From an uncultured Paraprevotella sp. (GTDB taxonomy: Bacteria > Bacteroidota > Bacteroidia > Bacteroidales > Bacteroidaceae), in NCBI GenBank assembly GCA_944321975.1, contig CALUNJ010000010.1, positions 1 through 43,774 of the forward strand: 43,774 bases of DNA, given 5' to 3'. Shown here piece after piece: positions 34,672-42,710 of this stretch (the stretch's first letter is position 1; each line of letters begins with the position of its first letter). Made by a program: the position numbers and the translations under genes. The notes beneath the pieces were generated by a model. That model saw only the letters and a program-made list of their open reading frames with translations, had not been told where the DNA came from and ran no database searches.

Positions 34672-36429
34672 TTACAGGCCTAACGAATTTTTCACGCCTT
34701 CTACCGTCTGCATGGCTTTTGCCTCGGCATCAGCATAGCATTTCGGGCATTTCATCTCACCCTGCACTTCCACATAGAACTTGATCTTAGGCTCTGTCCC
34801 CGAAGGCCGCACACTCACTTTCGTGCCTCCGGCCGTGTACCACTGCAATACGTTGGAAGGTTCAGGTTGGTCGATGTCCGTCACGTTGCCCTTGTGGTCT
34901 GCTGCTTTCAGGGTCTGATAGTCTTTCACCAGCACGACTTCTTCGCCGGCCAGTTCCTTGGGCGGATTAGCCCGGAAATCGACCATCATCTGCTTGATTT
35001 CGTCAGCTCCGGTCTTGCCCGGTTTCACCACGTTGATGGTCTGGTTGAGCGCAAAGCCATATTCCACATAGATATCCATCAGCACGTCGAACAGCGTCTT
35101 TCCCTGATCCTTTGCCCAGGCACAAATCTCAGCCAGCAACGAGCATGCCGACACGGCGTCTTTGTCGCGCACGAAATCTTCGGCCAGGAAACCATAAGAC
35201 TCTTCACCGCCGCCAATATATTGCTTTTTGCCTTCGTTCAGGCGGATTTGGCGGGCAATCCATTTGAAGCCCGTGTAGCAATCATACATCTCCACATGAT
35301 TCTTATCCGCAATGGCTTTGATGAGTTCCGTGGTCACAATCGTCTTCACCACGAATTCATTGCCTTTCATCTTGCCCATGGCGATGCGGTTTTTGATAAT
35401 ATAGTACAAGAAGATCATGCACGTCTGATTGCCGTTCACCAGCACCCATTCGCCCGCACTGTTTTTGCAGGCCATGCCCACGCGGTCGGCATCCGGATCG
35501 GATGCCATCACGATGTCGGCATCTATTTGCTTGGCCAGCGCGATAGCCATTGACAAAGCCTCGGCATTTTCCGGGTTGGGCGACTGCACAGTGGGGAAAT
35601 TGCCGTCCTTCACCATCTGTTCGGGCACGGTATTGACATTTTCAAACCCCCACATTTTCAGCGAGCGCGGAATGAGCATCATGCCAGTGCCGTGAATCGG
35701 CGTATACACGATTTTCATGTCCTTTTGACGCTGAATCACCTCCGGGTCAATCGAAATCGTCTTGATTTTCTCCAAATATTGCCGGTCGATCTCTTCGCCG
35801 ATGATTTCAATCAGCGGGTTGTTTTCGTCCAGTGTGGTCTTCAGCCCCTTGATGTCCTCGGCCTGCACCTTGTTCACCTCTTCAATGATGCCGGTGTCGT
35901 GCGGAGCCAGCACTTGCGCGCCGTCGTCCCAATAAGCCTTGTATCCGTTATATTCCTTCGGGTTGTGGGAAGCCGTAAGGATGATGCCGCTTTGGCAACC
36001 CAACTGGCGGATGGCAAAAGACATTTCAGGAGTAGGCCGCATGTCATCAAACAGATAGACCTTAATGCCGTTCGCTGCAAATATATTGGCCGAAACTTCG
36101 GCAAAAAGACGGCTGTTGTTACGGCAGTCATGCCCGATGACCACGGCAATCTGTTCCAGGTCCTTAAAACTTTTGTTCAGATAATTGGACAGCCCCTGAG
36201 TGGCCGCTCCCACCGTATAAATGTTCATGCGGTTGGTGCCCACGCCCATGATGCCCCGCAATCCGCCCGTGCCGAACGCCAGGTTCTGATAGAAAGCCTC
36301 AATCAGATCGGTCTTGTCTTCGTTCGCAAGCATCCTGCGCACCTCTTCCTGAGTGGCAGCGTCATACACCGGGGAAGACAGCCAAGCCTGCGCCTTAGCC
36401 TCACATACCTTAATCAATTCTTTGTCCAT
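34672..36429 (-). CDS. Phospho-sugar mutase (phosphoglucomutase type)
   Basis: Cytosolic alpha-D-phosphohexomutase of 585 residues, of the long PGM2-like branch that interconverts glucose-1- and -6-phosphate, and sometimes pentose phosphates. The phospho-serine loop is LTASHNPKEYNGYK (~residue 145), the Mg site DPDADRVGM, the sugar-binding loop GGEESYGF and the phosphate-binding loop RPSGTEPKIKFY. The protein starts MDKELIKVCEAKAQAWL. It has its own promoter and terminator. Confidence 0.93.
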   Translation of the reverse strand: MDKELIKVCEAKAQAWLSSPVYDAATQEEVRRMLANEDKTDLIEAFYQNLAFGTGGLRGIMGVGTNRMNIYTVGAATQGLSNYLNKSFKDLEQIAVVIGHDCRNNSRLFAEVSANIFAANGIKVYLFDDMRPTPEMSFAIRQLGCQSGIILTASHNPKEYNGYKAYWDDGAQVLAPHDTGIIEEVNKVQAEDIKGLKTTLDENNPLIEIIGEEIDRQYLEKIKTISIDPEVIQRQKDMKIVYTPIHGTGMMLIPRSLKMWGFENVNTVPEQMVKDGNFPTVQSPNPENAEALSMAIALAKQIDADIVMASDPDADRVGMACKNSAGEWVLVNGNQTCMIFLYYIIKNRIAMGKMKGNEFVVKTIVTTELIKAIADKNHVEMYDCYTGFKWIARQIRLNEGKKQYIGGGEESYGFLAEDFVRDKDAVSACSLLAEICAWAKDQGKTLFDVLMDIYVEYGFALNQTINVVKPGKTGADEIKQMMVDFRANPPKELAGEEVVLVKDYQTLKAADHKGNVTDIDQPEPSNVLQWYTAGGTKVSVRPSGTEPKIKFYVEVQGEMKCPKCYADAEAKAMQTVEGVKNSLGL

Positions 36430-36492
36430 AGCTCATTGTGTTTATAATTGAACATATTAGATTTTGTTCACGCATCTGTTTTTAAGATGTAG

Positions 36493-36500
36493 CAAAGATA
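36493..36500 (-). promoter_or_regulatory. -7 promoter element of phosphoglucomutase
   Basis: Read on the minus strand this is TATCTTTG, an exact consensus match, with a leader of about 55-60 bases before the ATG at 36429. Confidence 0.6.
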
Positions 36501-36558
36501 CCAAATTCGCGGCATACGACCTACGATTCAATGCGAAAAAAGCACAACTTTCTTGATT

Positions 36559-38214
36559 TTATTTCACCTCGAAACGGCTTCCCGTGGCTTTCACGATTTC
36601 GCGCCGGTAACGATCCGGGTAGCCGGGACGTTCCACCGGGGCGCTCAGCCCGCCTGGCGTGCAGACAAACCGCCCGTCCTTTTCCGGACGCACTCCACCG
36701 TCAAGGTATTTCACCATCAGCCGTTTGCCCAGTTCCATCCAGGCATACAACATGCCGGCAGCCGTGCGGTTGGTATAATCCGTCAGATAGTCCTTCGCCT
36801 CCGTTTCGCCCGAATCCAGGGCCAGTTCTTGCGCCTTGCGCTCCACGTCCGGTTGCAAGTGGGCATAATCTTTTTCCAAACGGTCGCGCACGGCAGCCAC
36901 TTCCCCAAACAACTGGCAATAGCGGGGATACACAAAACTGCTCACCCAATTGCACACCCAAAACGCACTCTTGAAAGAAAAGTTCAAGCCGTCGGCCACC
37001 TTGTCGCTGTAGCACTCCGGCACGATGTCCGTGCAACAATACACCGGCGTGAAAGCCACCATGTTGGCATCGTCGCAGCCGAACCACAACACACCGCCCA
37101 CATAGTCGGGCAACCAATGGCGCATCTGTGCCACCATCACGAAAGCCGACTGCTGGGTGGAAATCGGGCGTTCGTTGAAATACGTCTTGCCGTCCACTTT
37201 CCATGTCAACGGCGTCGGGCGATAGGGTGCCTCAAAAGGTCCCATGCCCGGATCGTGGTCCAACGCAAAAGGAGTGCCCTCATAATGGTCGCGCATCATG
37301 TCCTTCACATCCTGCACGGAAACCTTCCGGTAGGGCTTCACAAACAGCGGCATAGGCTCTGCCTGCAGGTTCTCTCCCGAAGCATAGGGCAGATATTCCT
37401 CCATGCCCTCCGCATAGCGGTTAAAGAAGCTCCACACCCGGGCCTCGCAGAAGCGCAACGCGCTGAAGTCGGCCGGAGCATAAGCCTCGCAAAACGAAAA
37501 ATCCTCGTCCTTCTTCCCTTGGTAATATCCTTTCTCGCGGGCAAAATGAATCACATCTTTTGCATAAAGGCAGTTTTCAGGGTCGTTAAGCGGAAAACGC
37601 CGGATGCGGCTTTGGTTGGCATGGGCACAGATGCAATCATCCGGCACCCGCATGGCCACCCAGACGGCTCCCTTCCGCCCGGGGCCTTTTCCGATCAAGT
37701 CCATGATCCATGCTTCGTTCTTGTCCGCGATCGTGAAACTTTCACCGGCACTATAATAGCCATACCGTTCCACCAGTCCGGTAATCACCTTGATAGCCTC
37801 TTTTGCCGTCCGTGCCCGTTGAAGGGCAATGTAAATCAGGCTGCCATAATCCATCAGCCCGGTGGAATCCACCAGTTCCGGACGGCCGCCGAAAGTGGTC
37901 TCGGCAATCGTCAGCTGGTGTTCGTTCATGTTCCCGATGACGTTATAGGTCTCTTCGGACTCCGCGATCTCTCCCAGATAGTTGTTGGTTTCCCAATCAT
38001 AGACGAAACGAGTGTCTCCCTTGGCATGCTTTCCGGCCTTGAAATGCCGCAAGTAACCGAAACTGCCGAAATCATCCGCGCTGTAAGACACGATGACCGA
38101 CCCGTCTGCCGACGCCTTTTTCCCTACAATCAAATTCGTGCAGGCTTCGCCATGCATGGCGAAGGCGGCCGCAAGTGCCGCCGCCCAAACTTTTAATCCT
38201 TGTATTCCCTTCAT
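36559..38214 (-). CDS. C69-family dipeptidase (Ntn hydrolase)
   Basis: Exported cysteine peptidase of 551 residues. The start at 38214 gives a signal peptide (MKGIQGLKVWAAALAAAFAMHGEA), and the next residue is the catalytic Cys of CTNLIVGKKASADGSVI, the dipeptidase A signature. Cleavage before that Cys would expose the nucleophile. DNEAWIMD-type and HANQSRIRRFP blocks fit the family. The start lies one base after the stop of the M23 gene, showing tight coupling. It likely trims dipeptides in the periplasm, perhaps from peptidoglycan given its neighbour. Confidence 0.92.
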   Translation of the reverse strand: MKGIQGLKVWAAALAAAFAMHGEACTNLIVGKKASADGSVIVSYSADDFGSFGYLRHFKAGKHAKGDTRFVYDWETNNYLGEIAESEETYNVIGNMNEHQLTIAETTFGGRPELVDSTGLMDYGSLIYIALQRARTAKEAIKVITGLVERYGYYSAGESFTIADKNEAWIMDLIGKGPGRKGAVWVAMRVPDDCICAHANQSRIRRFPLNDPENCLYAKDVIHFAREKGYYQGKKDEDFSFCEAYAPADFSALRFCEARVWSFFNRYAEGMEEYLPYASGENLQAEPMPLFVKPYRKVSVQDVKDMMRDHYEGTPFALDHDPGMGPFEAPYRPTPLTWKVDGKTYFNERPISTQQSAFVMVAQMRHWLPDYVGGVLWFGCDDANMVAFTPVYCCTDIVPECYSDKVADGLNFSFKSAFWVCNWVSSFVYPRYCQLFGEVAAVRDRLEKDYAHLQPDVERKAQELALDSGETEAKDYLTDYTNRTAAGMLYAWMELGKRLMVKYLDGGVRPEKDGRFVCTPGGLSAPVERPGYPDRYRREIVKATGSRFEVK

Positions 38215-38215
38215 C

Positions 38216-39907
38216 TCAATAAATAAAGTCATATTCTTTACTCGTCCCGTTGCCACACCGGTCCGTCACTTTTACGGTCAGCCGGCGGGTCGTCCCTGTC
38301 GGCTGCAGCGGCGTGTCTGCCAGCTTGCAAGTCCACTCGCCGCCATCGGCTGTGAACAACACGAACTGCCCGTCCACATAAGCCTTGAACGAACGTATGC
38401 CGGATCCTTTGTCGGAAACGGAAAAACGGATCCGGGATATGCGCCTTCCGCCCAGCGAAGTCAACAGCCGGCACGCCGGAGCCACCGTGTCTATCGCCAA
38501 GGCATAACTTTCGCCCAAGTCGCGGATTGCGGCAGAATACCAACCATCGGCATACGTGCCCCCCACATATCCCCGGGAAGATTCGATATAGCATTGTTCA
38601 GGATGCGCCACCGGTGTCCGTGAAGCCAACATCAGCGTGGCCCGTTTGGCCAACGGGAAATCACCGTCATGCAACGTATAGCGGTTGGACACGCCGTCTT
38701 CCTGGGCTTCAATCCGCACCCTTAGTGCGTCGTCCTTCACCAAGGCCCCCACGGGAATACGCAATTCCATCCCGGGGCCTTGTACCACATTGGGCCGGTC
38801 ATACATCAGCCTCGCACCGGAAGCCATGCGCAAACGTTCCCGTTCGGCCTCCTCGGCCAACAAGGCATCATTCCGTTCTCCCCGCACCGTAAAACGATAC
38901 ACCCGCCGGTTGCCCTTCAAGTCTTCCAGGGCGTATTCAAACACATAGTCCCGTTCTTCGCGGATGTCCACCCATCCGCGGTTTTCATCCGCATGAAGCA
39001 TGCCCAACGTGTTTCCGGGATCCACGAACGCCTTCAGATACCAATGCTTCGTCCGGCGATAATGCCCGTAATCGCCCCATGCGTTCACCAGCGGGTTTTC
39101 CTCTGGCATGAACTCGTCCATCAGGCTTTCGAACACCTGCCTGCCATCCACACACAACGTGATGCGGCGGATGCCGAACTTGTTCTGCGTGCCGTTCATG
39201 TAATCATCCGCCCAGACCGCCGCTCCCACCTGCCCCCAGGCTTTCAGCACGCGGGCGTCCGCCTCTGCCGTGGCCGTAAACGTGACGGGCTTCCCCGCCC
39301 CGCTCACGATGCCCTTCCCGGGACAAGGATAAAGCCGCAACCCGTGGGCCACGGGAGCCATGTCGTCCTTCGGCAAGCGGATGAAATAAGGCAGCGGGTC
39401 TATCCGCGCCCCGTCCGACTGGCGGTGCAGTTCCAGATGCAAGTGGGGTGCCAGCGAAGCCCCCGTATTCCCGCTGTATGCGATCAGGTCGCCGGCCTCC
39501 ACTGGAAACTCCCCGGGAGACAGCCGCACGTCCACCCGCTCCGATTCCTCTTCATATTGTTGGCGGCGCACCCGCTCCTGCAAGGCGGGAATGAAAGCAT
39601 TCAGGTGGCAATACACCGACACGTTCCCGTCCGCATGCGTCACATAAGCCGCATTGCCGAAGCCGTCATACCCCACCGTGAGCCTTGACACATAACCGTC
39701 GCTCACGGCCAAAATCCGCTTCCCGATCACCCCCTGGGTCTTCACGTCAATGCCGCAGTGGAAGTGGTTCGGGCGCGGTTCGCTGAAACTCCCCGACATC
39801 AGGAATGGGATGTCCACCGGCGAATGATAGGGCGCGACCTGTGCCCGGAGCGGCCACGGGGCCAGGCACAAGGCACACGCCCCTATAAGAACCATCCTTT
39901 TTTTCAT
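38216..39907 (-). CDS. M23-family metallopeptidase
   Basis: Exported LytM/lysostaphin-type protein of 563 residues with signal peptide MKKRMVLIGACALCLAPWPLRAQ. The M23 domain is near the N-terminus: the first zinc ligands are in HFHCGIDVKTQG (H..xxD) and the second in HLHLEL (HxH), spread over about residues 48-160. The remaining 400 residues are beta-rich, Ig-like modules of unknown role. It probably cuts peptidoglycan cross-bridges in the periplasm. It lies between nadC (13-base gap) and the C69 dipeptidase in one operon. Confidence 0.9.
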   Translation of the reverse strand: MKKRMVLIGACALCLAPWPLRAQVAPYHSPVDIPFLMSGSFSEPRPNHFHCGIDVKTQGVIGKRILAVSDGYVSRLTVGYDGFGNAAYVTHADGNVSVYCHLNAFIPALQERVRRQQYEEESERVDVRLSPGEFPVEAGDLIAYSGNTGASLAPHLHLELHRQSDGARIDPLPYFIRLPKDDMAPVAHGLRLYPCPGKGIVSGAGKPVTFTATAEADARVLKAWGQVGAAVWADDYMNGTQNKFGIRRITLCVDGRQVFESLMDEFMPEENPLVNAWGDYGHYRRTKHWYLKAFVDPGNTLGMLHADENRGWVDIREERDYVFEYALEDLKGNRRVYRFTVRGERNDALLAEEAERERLRMASGARLMYDRPNVVQGPGMELRIPVGALVKDDALRVRIEAQEDGVSNRYTLHDGDFPLAKRATLMLASRTPVAHPEQCYIESSRGYVGGTYADGWYSAAIRDLGESYALAIDTVAPACRLLTSLGGRRISRIRFSVSDKGSGIRSFKAYVDGQFVLFTADGGEWTCKLADTPLQPTGTTRRLTVKVTDRCGNGTSKEYDFIY

Positions 39908-39920
39908 TTCAAGCCACAGG

Positions 39921-40769
39921 TCAACAAGCCTTGAAGCTCATGTCAAGCCCTTTGACCGAATGGGTCAGCGCGCCGACAGAAATAAAGTCCACGCCGCATT
40001 CCGCATAGTCGCGCAGGGTGTCAAACGTGATGCCGCCGCTCGACTCCGTTTCATAGCGTCCTCCGACCATCTCCACACCCTTCCGGGTGTCCGCCAGCGA
40101 GAAGTTGTCGAACATGACGCGATCCACCCCGCCGATGTCCAACACCTGTTGCAATTCGTCCAGGTTGCGCACCTCGATCTCTATCTTCAGGTCCTTCCCC
40201 TTCTCTTTCAGGTATGCGTGGCAGCGATGGATGGCATTGGCGATGCCCCCGGCGAAGTCCACATGATTGTCCTTCAGCAGGATCATGTCGAACAAGCCGA
40301 TGCGGTGGTTCACGCCGCCTCCGATCTTCACGGCCGCCTTCTCCAGCATCCGCATGCCCGGCGTGGTCTTGCGGGTGTCCAACACCCGGGTCTTCGTGCC
40401 CTTCAGCCGCTCCACATACTTGTGCGTCATGGTGGCAATGCCGCTCATGCGCTGCATGATGTTCAGCATCAGGCGCTCCGTCTGCAACAGGCTCTGCACC
40501 CGTCCCGTCACCACCATGGCCACGTCGCCGGGCTTCACGTGCGCCCCGTCCTGCAGGAGCACCTCCACCTGCATTTCCGGGTCGAAACGGCGAAACACCT
40601 CCTTGGCAATCTCCACTCCCGCCAGAATGCCCTCTTCCTTGACCAGGAGCTTCGATTTCCCCATCGCCTCCTTGGGAATGCAACACAAAGTCGTATGGTC
40701 ACCGTCGCCGATATCCTCCGCAAAAGCCAAATCAATCAACCGGTCATTCAATTCTTCTACTGACAACAT
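39921..40769 (-). CDS. nadC: Nicotinate-nucleotide pyrophosphorylase (quinolinate PRTase)
   Basis: NAD biosynthesis enzyme making nicotinate mononucleotide from quinolinate and PRPP. The protein has 282 residues from MLSVEELNDRLIDLAFAEDIGDGDHT. An upstream ATG at 40811 would fall inside the promoter -7 element, and an AAGGAT-like site precedes the chosen ATG. Active-site blocks: RVLDTRKTTPGMRMLEKAAVKIGGGVNHR, ILLKDNH, EIEVRNLDE and DNFS. It is the first gene of the nadC-M23-C69 operon and the last GC-rich gene before the AT-rich cassette. Confidence 0.95.
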   Translation of the reverse strand: MLSVEELNDRLIDLAFAEDIGDGDHTTLCCIPKEAMGKSKLLVKEEGILAGVEIAKEVFRRFDPEMQVEVLLQDGAHVKPGDVAMVVTGRVQSLLQTERLMLNIMQRMSGIATMTHKYVERLKGTKTRVLDTRKTTPGMRMLEKAAVKIGGGVNHRIGLFDMILLKDNHVDFAGGIANAIHRCHAYLKEKGKDLKIEIEVRNLDELQQVLDIGGVDRVMFDNFSLADTRKGVEMVGGRYETESSGGITFDTLRDYAECGVDFISVGALTHSVKGLDMSFKAC

Positions 40770-40808
40770 AATCTTCTTATCCTTTCTTTTAAAATTCTTT
40801 TCCAAAGA

Positions 40809-40816
40809 CAAAGATA
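40809..40816 (-). promoter_or_regulatory. -7 promoter element of the nadC operon
   Basis: Read on the minus strand this is TATCTTTG, an exact match, 40 bases upstream of the chosen nadC ATG. Confidence 0.65.
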
Positions 40817-40962
40817 ACCACTTTTATCCGATTACAGAGCAGCTTCATGGAAAAATTACATGGGGAATAGCGCGTGGGGGAAACACCCAAGGTGTAAAAG
40901 ATGTATTTATTCGAATGCTTACGGACTTGTGATTAGAGAATGTTCGTGCAGGGCGAACACAA

Positions 40963-41011
40963 AACAATAGCGACTGTCCCTATGAACCTAATAGTTGCAG
41001 TCGCTATTGTT
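40963..41011 (-). terminator. Long hairpin at the end of the peptide cassette
   Basis: A perfect 14-bp stem (AACAATAGCGACTG at 40963-40976 with 40998-41011) closes a 21-nt loop. On the minus strand it is about 90 bases past the last cassette gene and is followed by TTGTG, giving a short T-rich tail. Terminator is the simplest reading; a recombination site cannot be excluded. Confidence 0.6.
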
Positions 41012-41099
41012 GGATACACGAAGGGATTAATACTTACACTTTACCGGGCACGTATTTCATAGGTAGAAAATTTATGTTAGATAATATACAAACTTGTAA

Positions 41100-41852
41100 C
41101 TATGGTGGAGAAACAACACCTTTTGCTTCAAGTTTTGCCATTACATCTGACGCAAAATTACGAGCATCTATCTCTACTGGTTGATAATAGTAAAGCCGAT
41201 AATCATCCATTGTGTCATATCCTTCTGATGTAGGGATATAGATTTTTTGACCTTGCGATTGATAATATTCATATTGAGGATTATAAAAATTTTCTCGCCA
41301 TGACTGAACTTGGGAACCCGATTCATGAATCATGCAAACATCAACATTATAATGTTGATATGCATGTCGCCCCTCATGAATAAGAGTTTCAATAACTTTT
41401 CTGTAGCTTTCCATACTACCATGTTCAACGATATCGCTATTAAGGGCTATTTTATTGCACGATTCATCTTGATACCCCATAATACCCGGTTCTGACATTT
41501 TCTCGATTTGAACAATTTTCGGAGGTCTATGTTCAATATTGGCAATATAACATTCTGCTGTCTGGAGAGCATTCTGTTTTTCTTCCAAAGATAACTTTGT
41601 CCAATTTTCAAATTTTATATCATCATACGATTCCAAAAAATTAGCAATATCCTCTTTAACTTCAGTATCAAAGAGGCATTCTGAATATTCAATTTTTGAA
41701 TACGTCTCCAATTTCGGATTTAATTCCTCATGCAGGTTTACTTCTGCATTCTCTCTAAATTCGTTGTCGGCTGTAATCGACTCGGCTGGAGATTCTAAGG
41801 AAACGCCTACTTCATTTAAAGATTCGATTCTTTCTGTTGTTTCAAAGCTCAT
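41100..41852 (-). CDS. HExxH metallopeptidase-like protein of the peptide cassette
   Basis: This protein of 250 residues has no signal peptide. Residues 1-50 are acidic, Gln/Asn/Ser-rich and probably unstructured. A folded part follows from about 55. LIHEGRHAYQHYN puts a zinc-peptidase HExxH at H159-E160-H163, and YYYQPVEIDARNFA (E227) offers a third ligand with the spacing and the QP.E.DA..FA ending found in small, poorly described metallopeptidase-like proteins of bacteria. Residues 9-15 (IESLNEV) resemble residues 21-27 (IESMGEV) of the cassette's precursor peptide. It is the last gene of the cassette, 36 bases after the MORN gene. It could cleave the leader, but could equally be a toxin-like effector or a modified cargo. 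AT-rich codon use differs from the core genes. Confidence 0.6.
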   Translation of the reverse strand: MSFETTERIESLNEVGVSLESPAESITADNEFRENAEVNLHEELNPKLETYSKIEYSECLFDTEVKEDIANFLESYDDIKFENWTKLSLEEKQNALQTAECYIANIEHRPPKIVQIEKMSEPGIMGYQDESCNKIALNSDIVEHGSMESYRKVIETLIHEGRHAYQHYNVDVCMIHESGSQVQSWRENFYNPQYEYYQSQGQKIYIPTSEGYDTMDDYRLYYYQPVEIDARNFASDVMAKLEAKGVVSPP

Positions 41853-41888
41853 AACATCTTTGTATTATAATTGAAGATATTAAAATCC

Positions 41889-42473
41889 TTAAGCATTTGC
41901 AGAGGATTCATCTATCAATTCAATTCTATTTTCGGGAAATATTTTAATACCTTTAAATGGTTTCCCATCTTTAAATAGTCCCTCAAAGATAACACCATCT
42001 TCTCTCCATATGTATTTACCAAATCCGTTAAAGAGATTATTTTTTAATTCACCATCATAAATGTCACCAGATGAAAGATGAAATATACCGCGAATCATTT
42101 TGTCAAATCTCCAAATTCCATAAAAATATGTTCCATCAGTAAACCAACAAGCTCCGTTACCTGTTCTCATGCCATTCTGCCAAGTGCCAATATATAAGGT
42201 TTTATCAGCATAAACTCTCTTCCCTTGCCCCTCCATAATATTCTTCCGAAAAGTCCCACTGTATTCAGATGAGAATTTATCTTTATCAGCATCATAAAAT
42301 TTGTACACCCCTTCTCCGTCCATGCAACCATCAATCCATGAACCTTCGAAAACATCACCATTAGGAAAGGTCATCGTTCCGATTCCATTAGGGCGATTGT
42401 TCTCAATCGTCCCGACATATACGCGCCCATCAGGGAATGTATAGGATATAGTTTTTGTATTCATAACAAACAT
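41889..42473 (-). CDS. MORN-repeat protein of the peptide cassette
   Basis: This protein of 194 residues is almost wholly made of about seven MORN repeats: YVGTIENNRPNGIG, FEGSWIDGCMDGEG, YSGTFRKNIMEGQG, YIGTWQNGMRTGNG, FYGIWRFDKMIRG, YDGELKNNLFNGFG and FEGLFKDGKPFKG. MORN arrays form beta-hairpin spirals that bind lipids or proteins. There is no signal peptide and no catalytic domain. The ATG lies two bases after the precursor stop codon, so translation is coupled. Met at 42464 is an alternative start. A scaffold or membrane-tethering role for the peptide system is an inference from position only. Confidence 0.8.
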   Translation of the reverse strand: MFVMNTKTISYTFPDGRVYVGTIENNRPNGIGTMTFPNGDVFEGSWIDGCMDGEGVYKFYDADKDKFSSEYSGTFRKNIMEGQGKRVYADKTLYIGTWQNGMRTGNGACWFTDGTYFYGIWRFDKMIRGIFHLSSGDIYDGELKNNLFNGFGKYIWREDGVIFEGLFKDGKPFKGIKIFPENRIELIDESSANA

Positions 42474-42475
42474 TT

Positions 42476-42694
42476 TTACGCACGAGTGCAGGTTAAGTCA
42501 CAAGAGCACAAACAATTTCCTCCGCTAAAAGAAATATTTGCCTTGTTTTTGATTTCTTCAATTTTTGGTTTCTCGGTTTCAGGCATTACTTCCTGATCGT
42601 TTTCAATAGGCAAAACCTCGCCCATACTCTCTATCGCATCGGAACTCAATTCATCAAGATGCTCAAGATTTGAAAGTTGTTCTAATTCTGACAT
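42476..42694 (-). CDS. Candidate RiPP precursor peptide with four-cysteine core
   Basis: This 72-residue peptide begins MSELEQLSNLEHLDEL. Residues 1-50 are strongly acidic (15 Asp/Glu against 3 Lys) and leader-like. The C-terminal end ISFSGGNCLCSCDLTCTRA holds all four Cys (61, 63, 65, 69) right after a Gly-Gly at 58-59, a typical place for leader removal. The gene lies 16 bases downstream of a radical SAM/SPASM maturase and 2 bases before the MORN gene. Small size, Cys-only tail and maturase neighbour together indicate a ribosomally made, modified peptide, perhaps thioether cross-linked. It does not match a precursor family I know by name. The modification and the product are unknown. Confidence 0.75.
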   Translation of the reverse strand: MSELEQLSNLEHLDELSSDAIESMGEVLPIENDQEVMPETEKPKIEEIKNKANISFSGGNCLCSCDLTCTRA

Positions 42695-42710
42695 TTTATT
42701 TATTAATTAA

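Larger units (their letters stand above)
40770..41099. other. Junction gap between the core chromosome and the AT-rich cassette
   Basis: It holds the nadC promoter (40809-40816), a small hairpin (TGTTCG 40941-40946 with CGAACA 40954-40959) and the terminator-like hairpin of the cassette (40963-41011). Base composition shifts from GC-rich to AT-rich here. No gene and no obvious attachment-site repeat was seen. Confidence 0.6.

Noticed and set aside
40848-40932. Short plus-strand frame ending GNTQGVKDVFIRMLTDL as a fragment of a recombinase
   Set aside because: It is only the tail of an antisense frame over nadC and has no recombinase motif.
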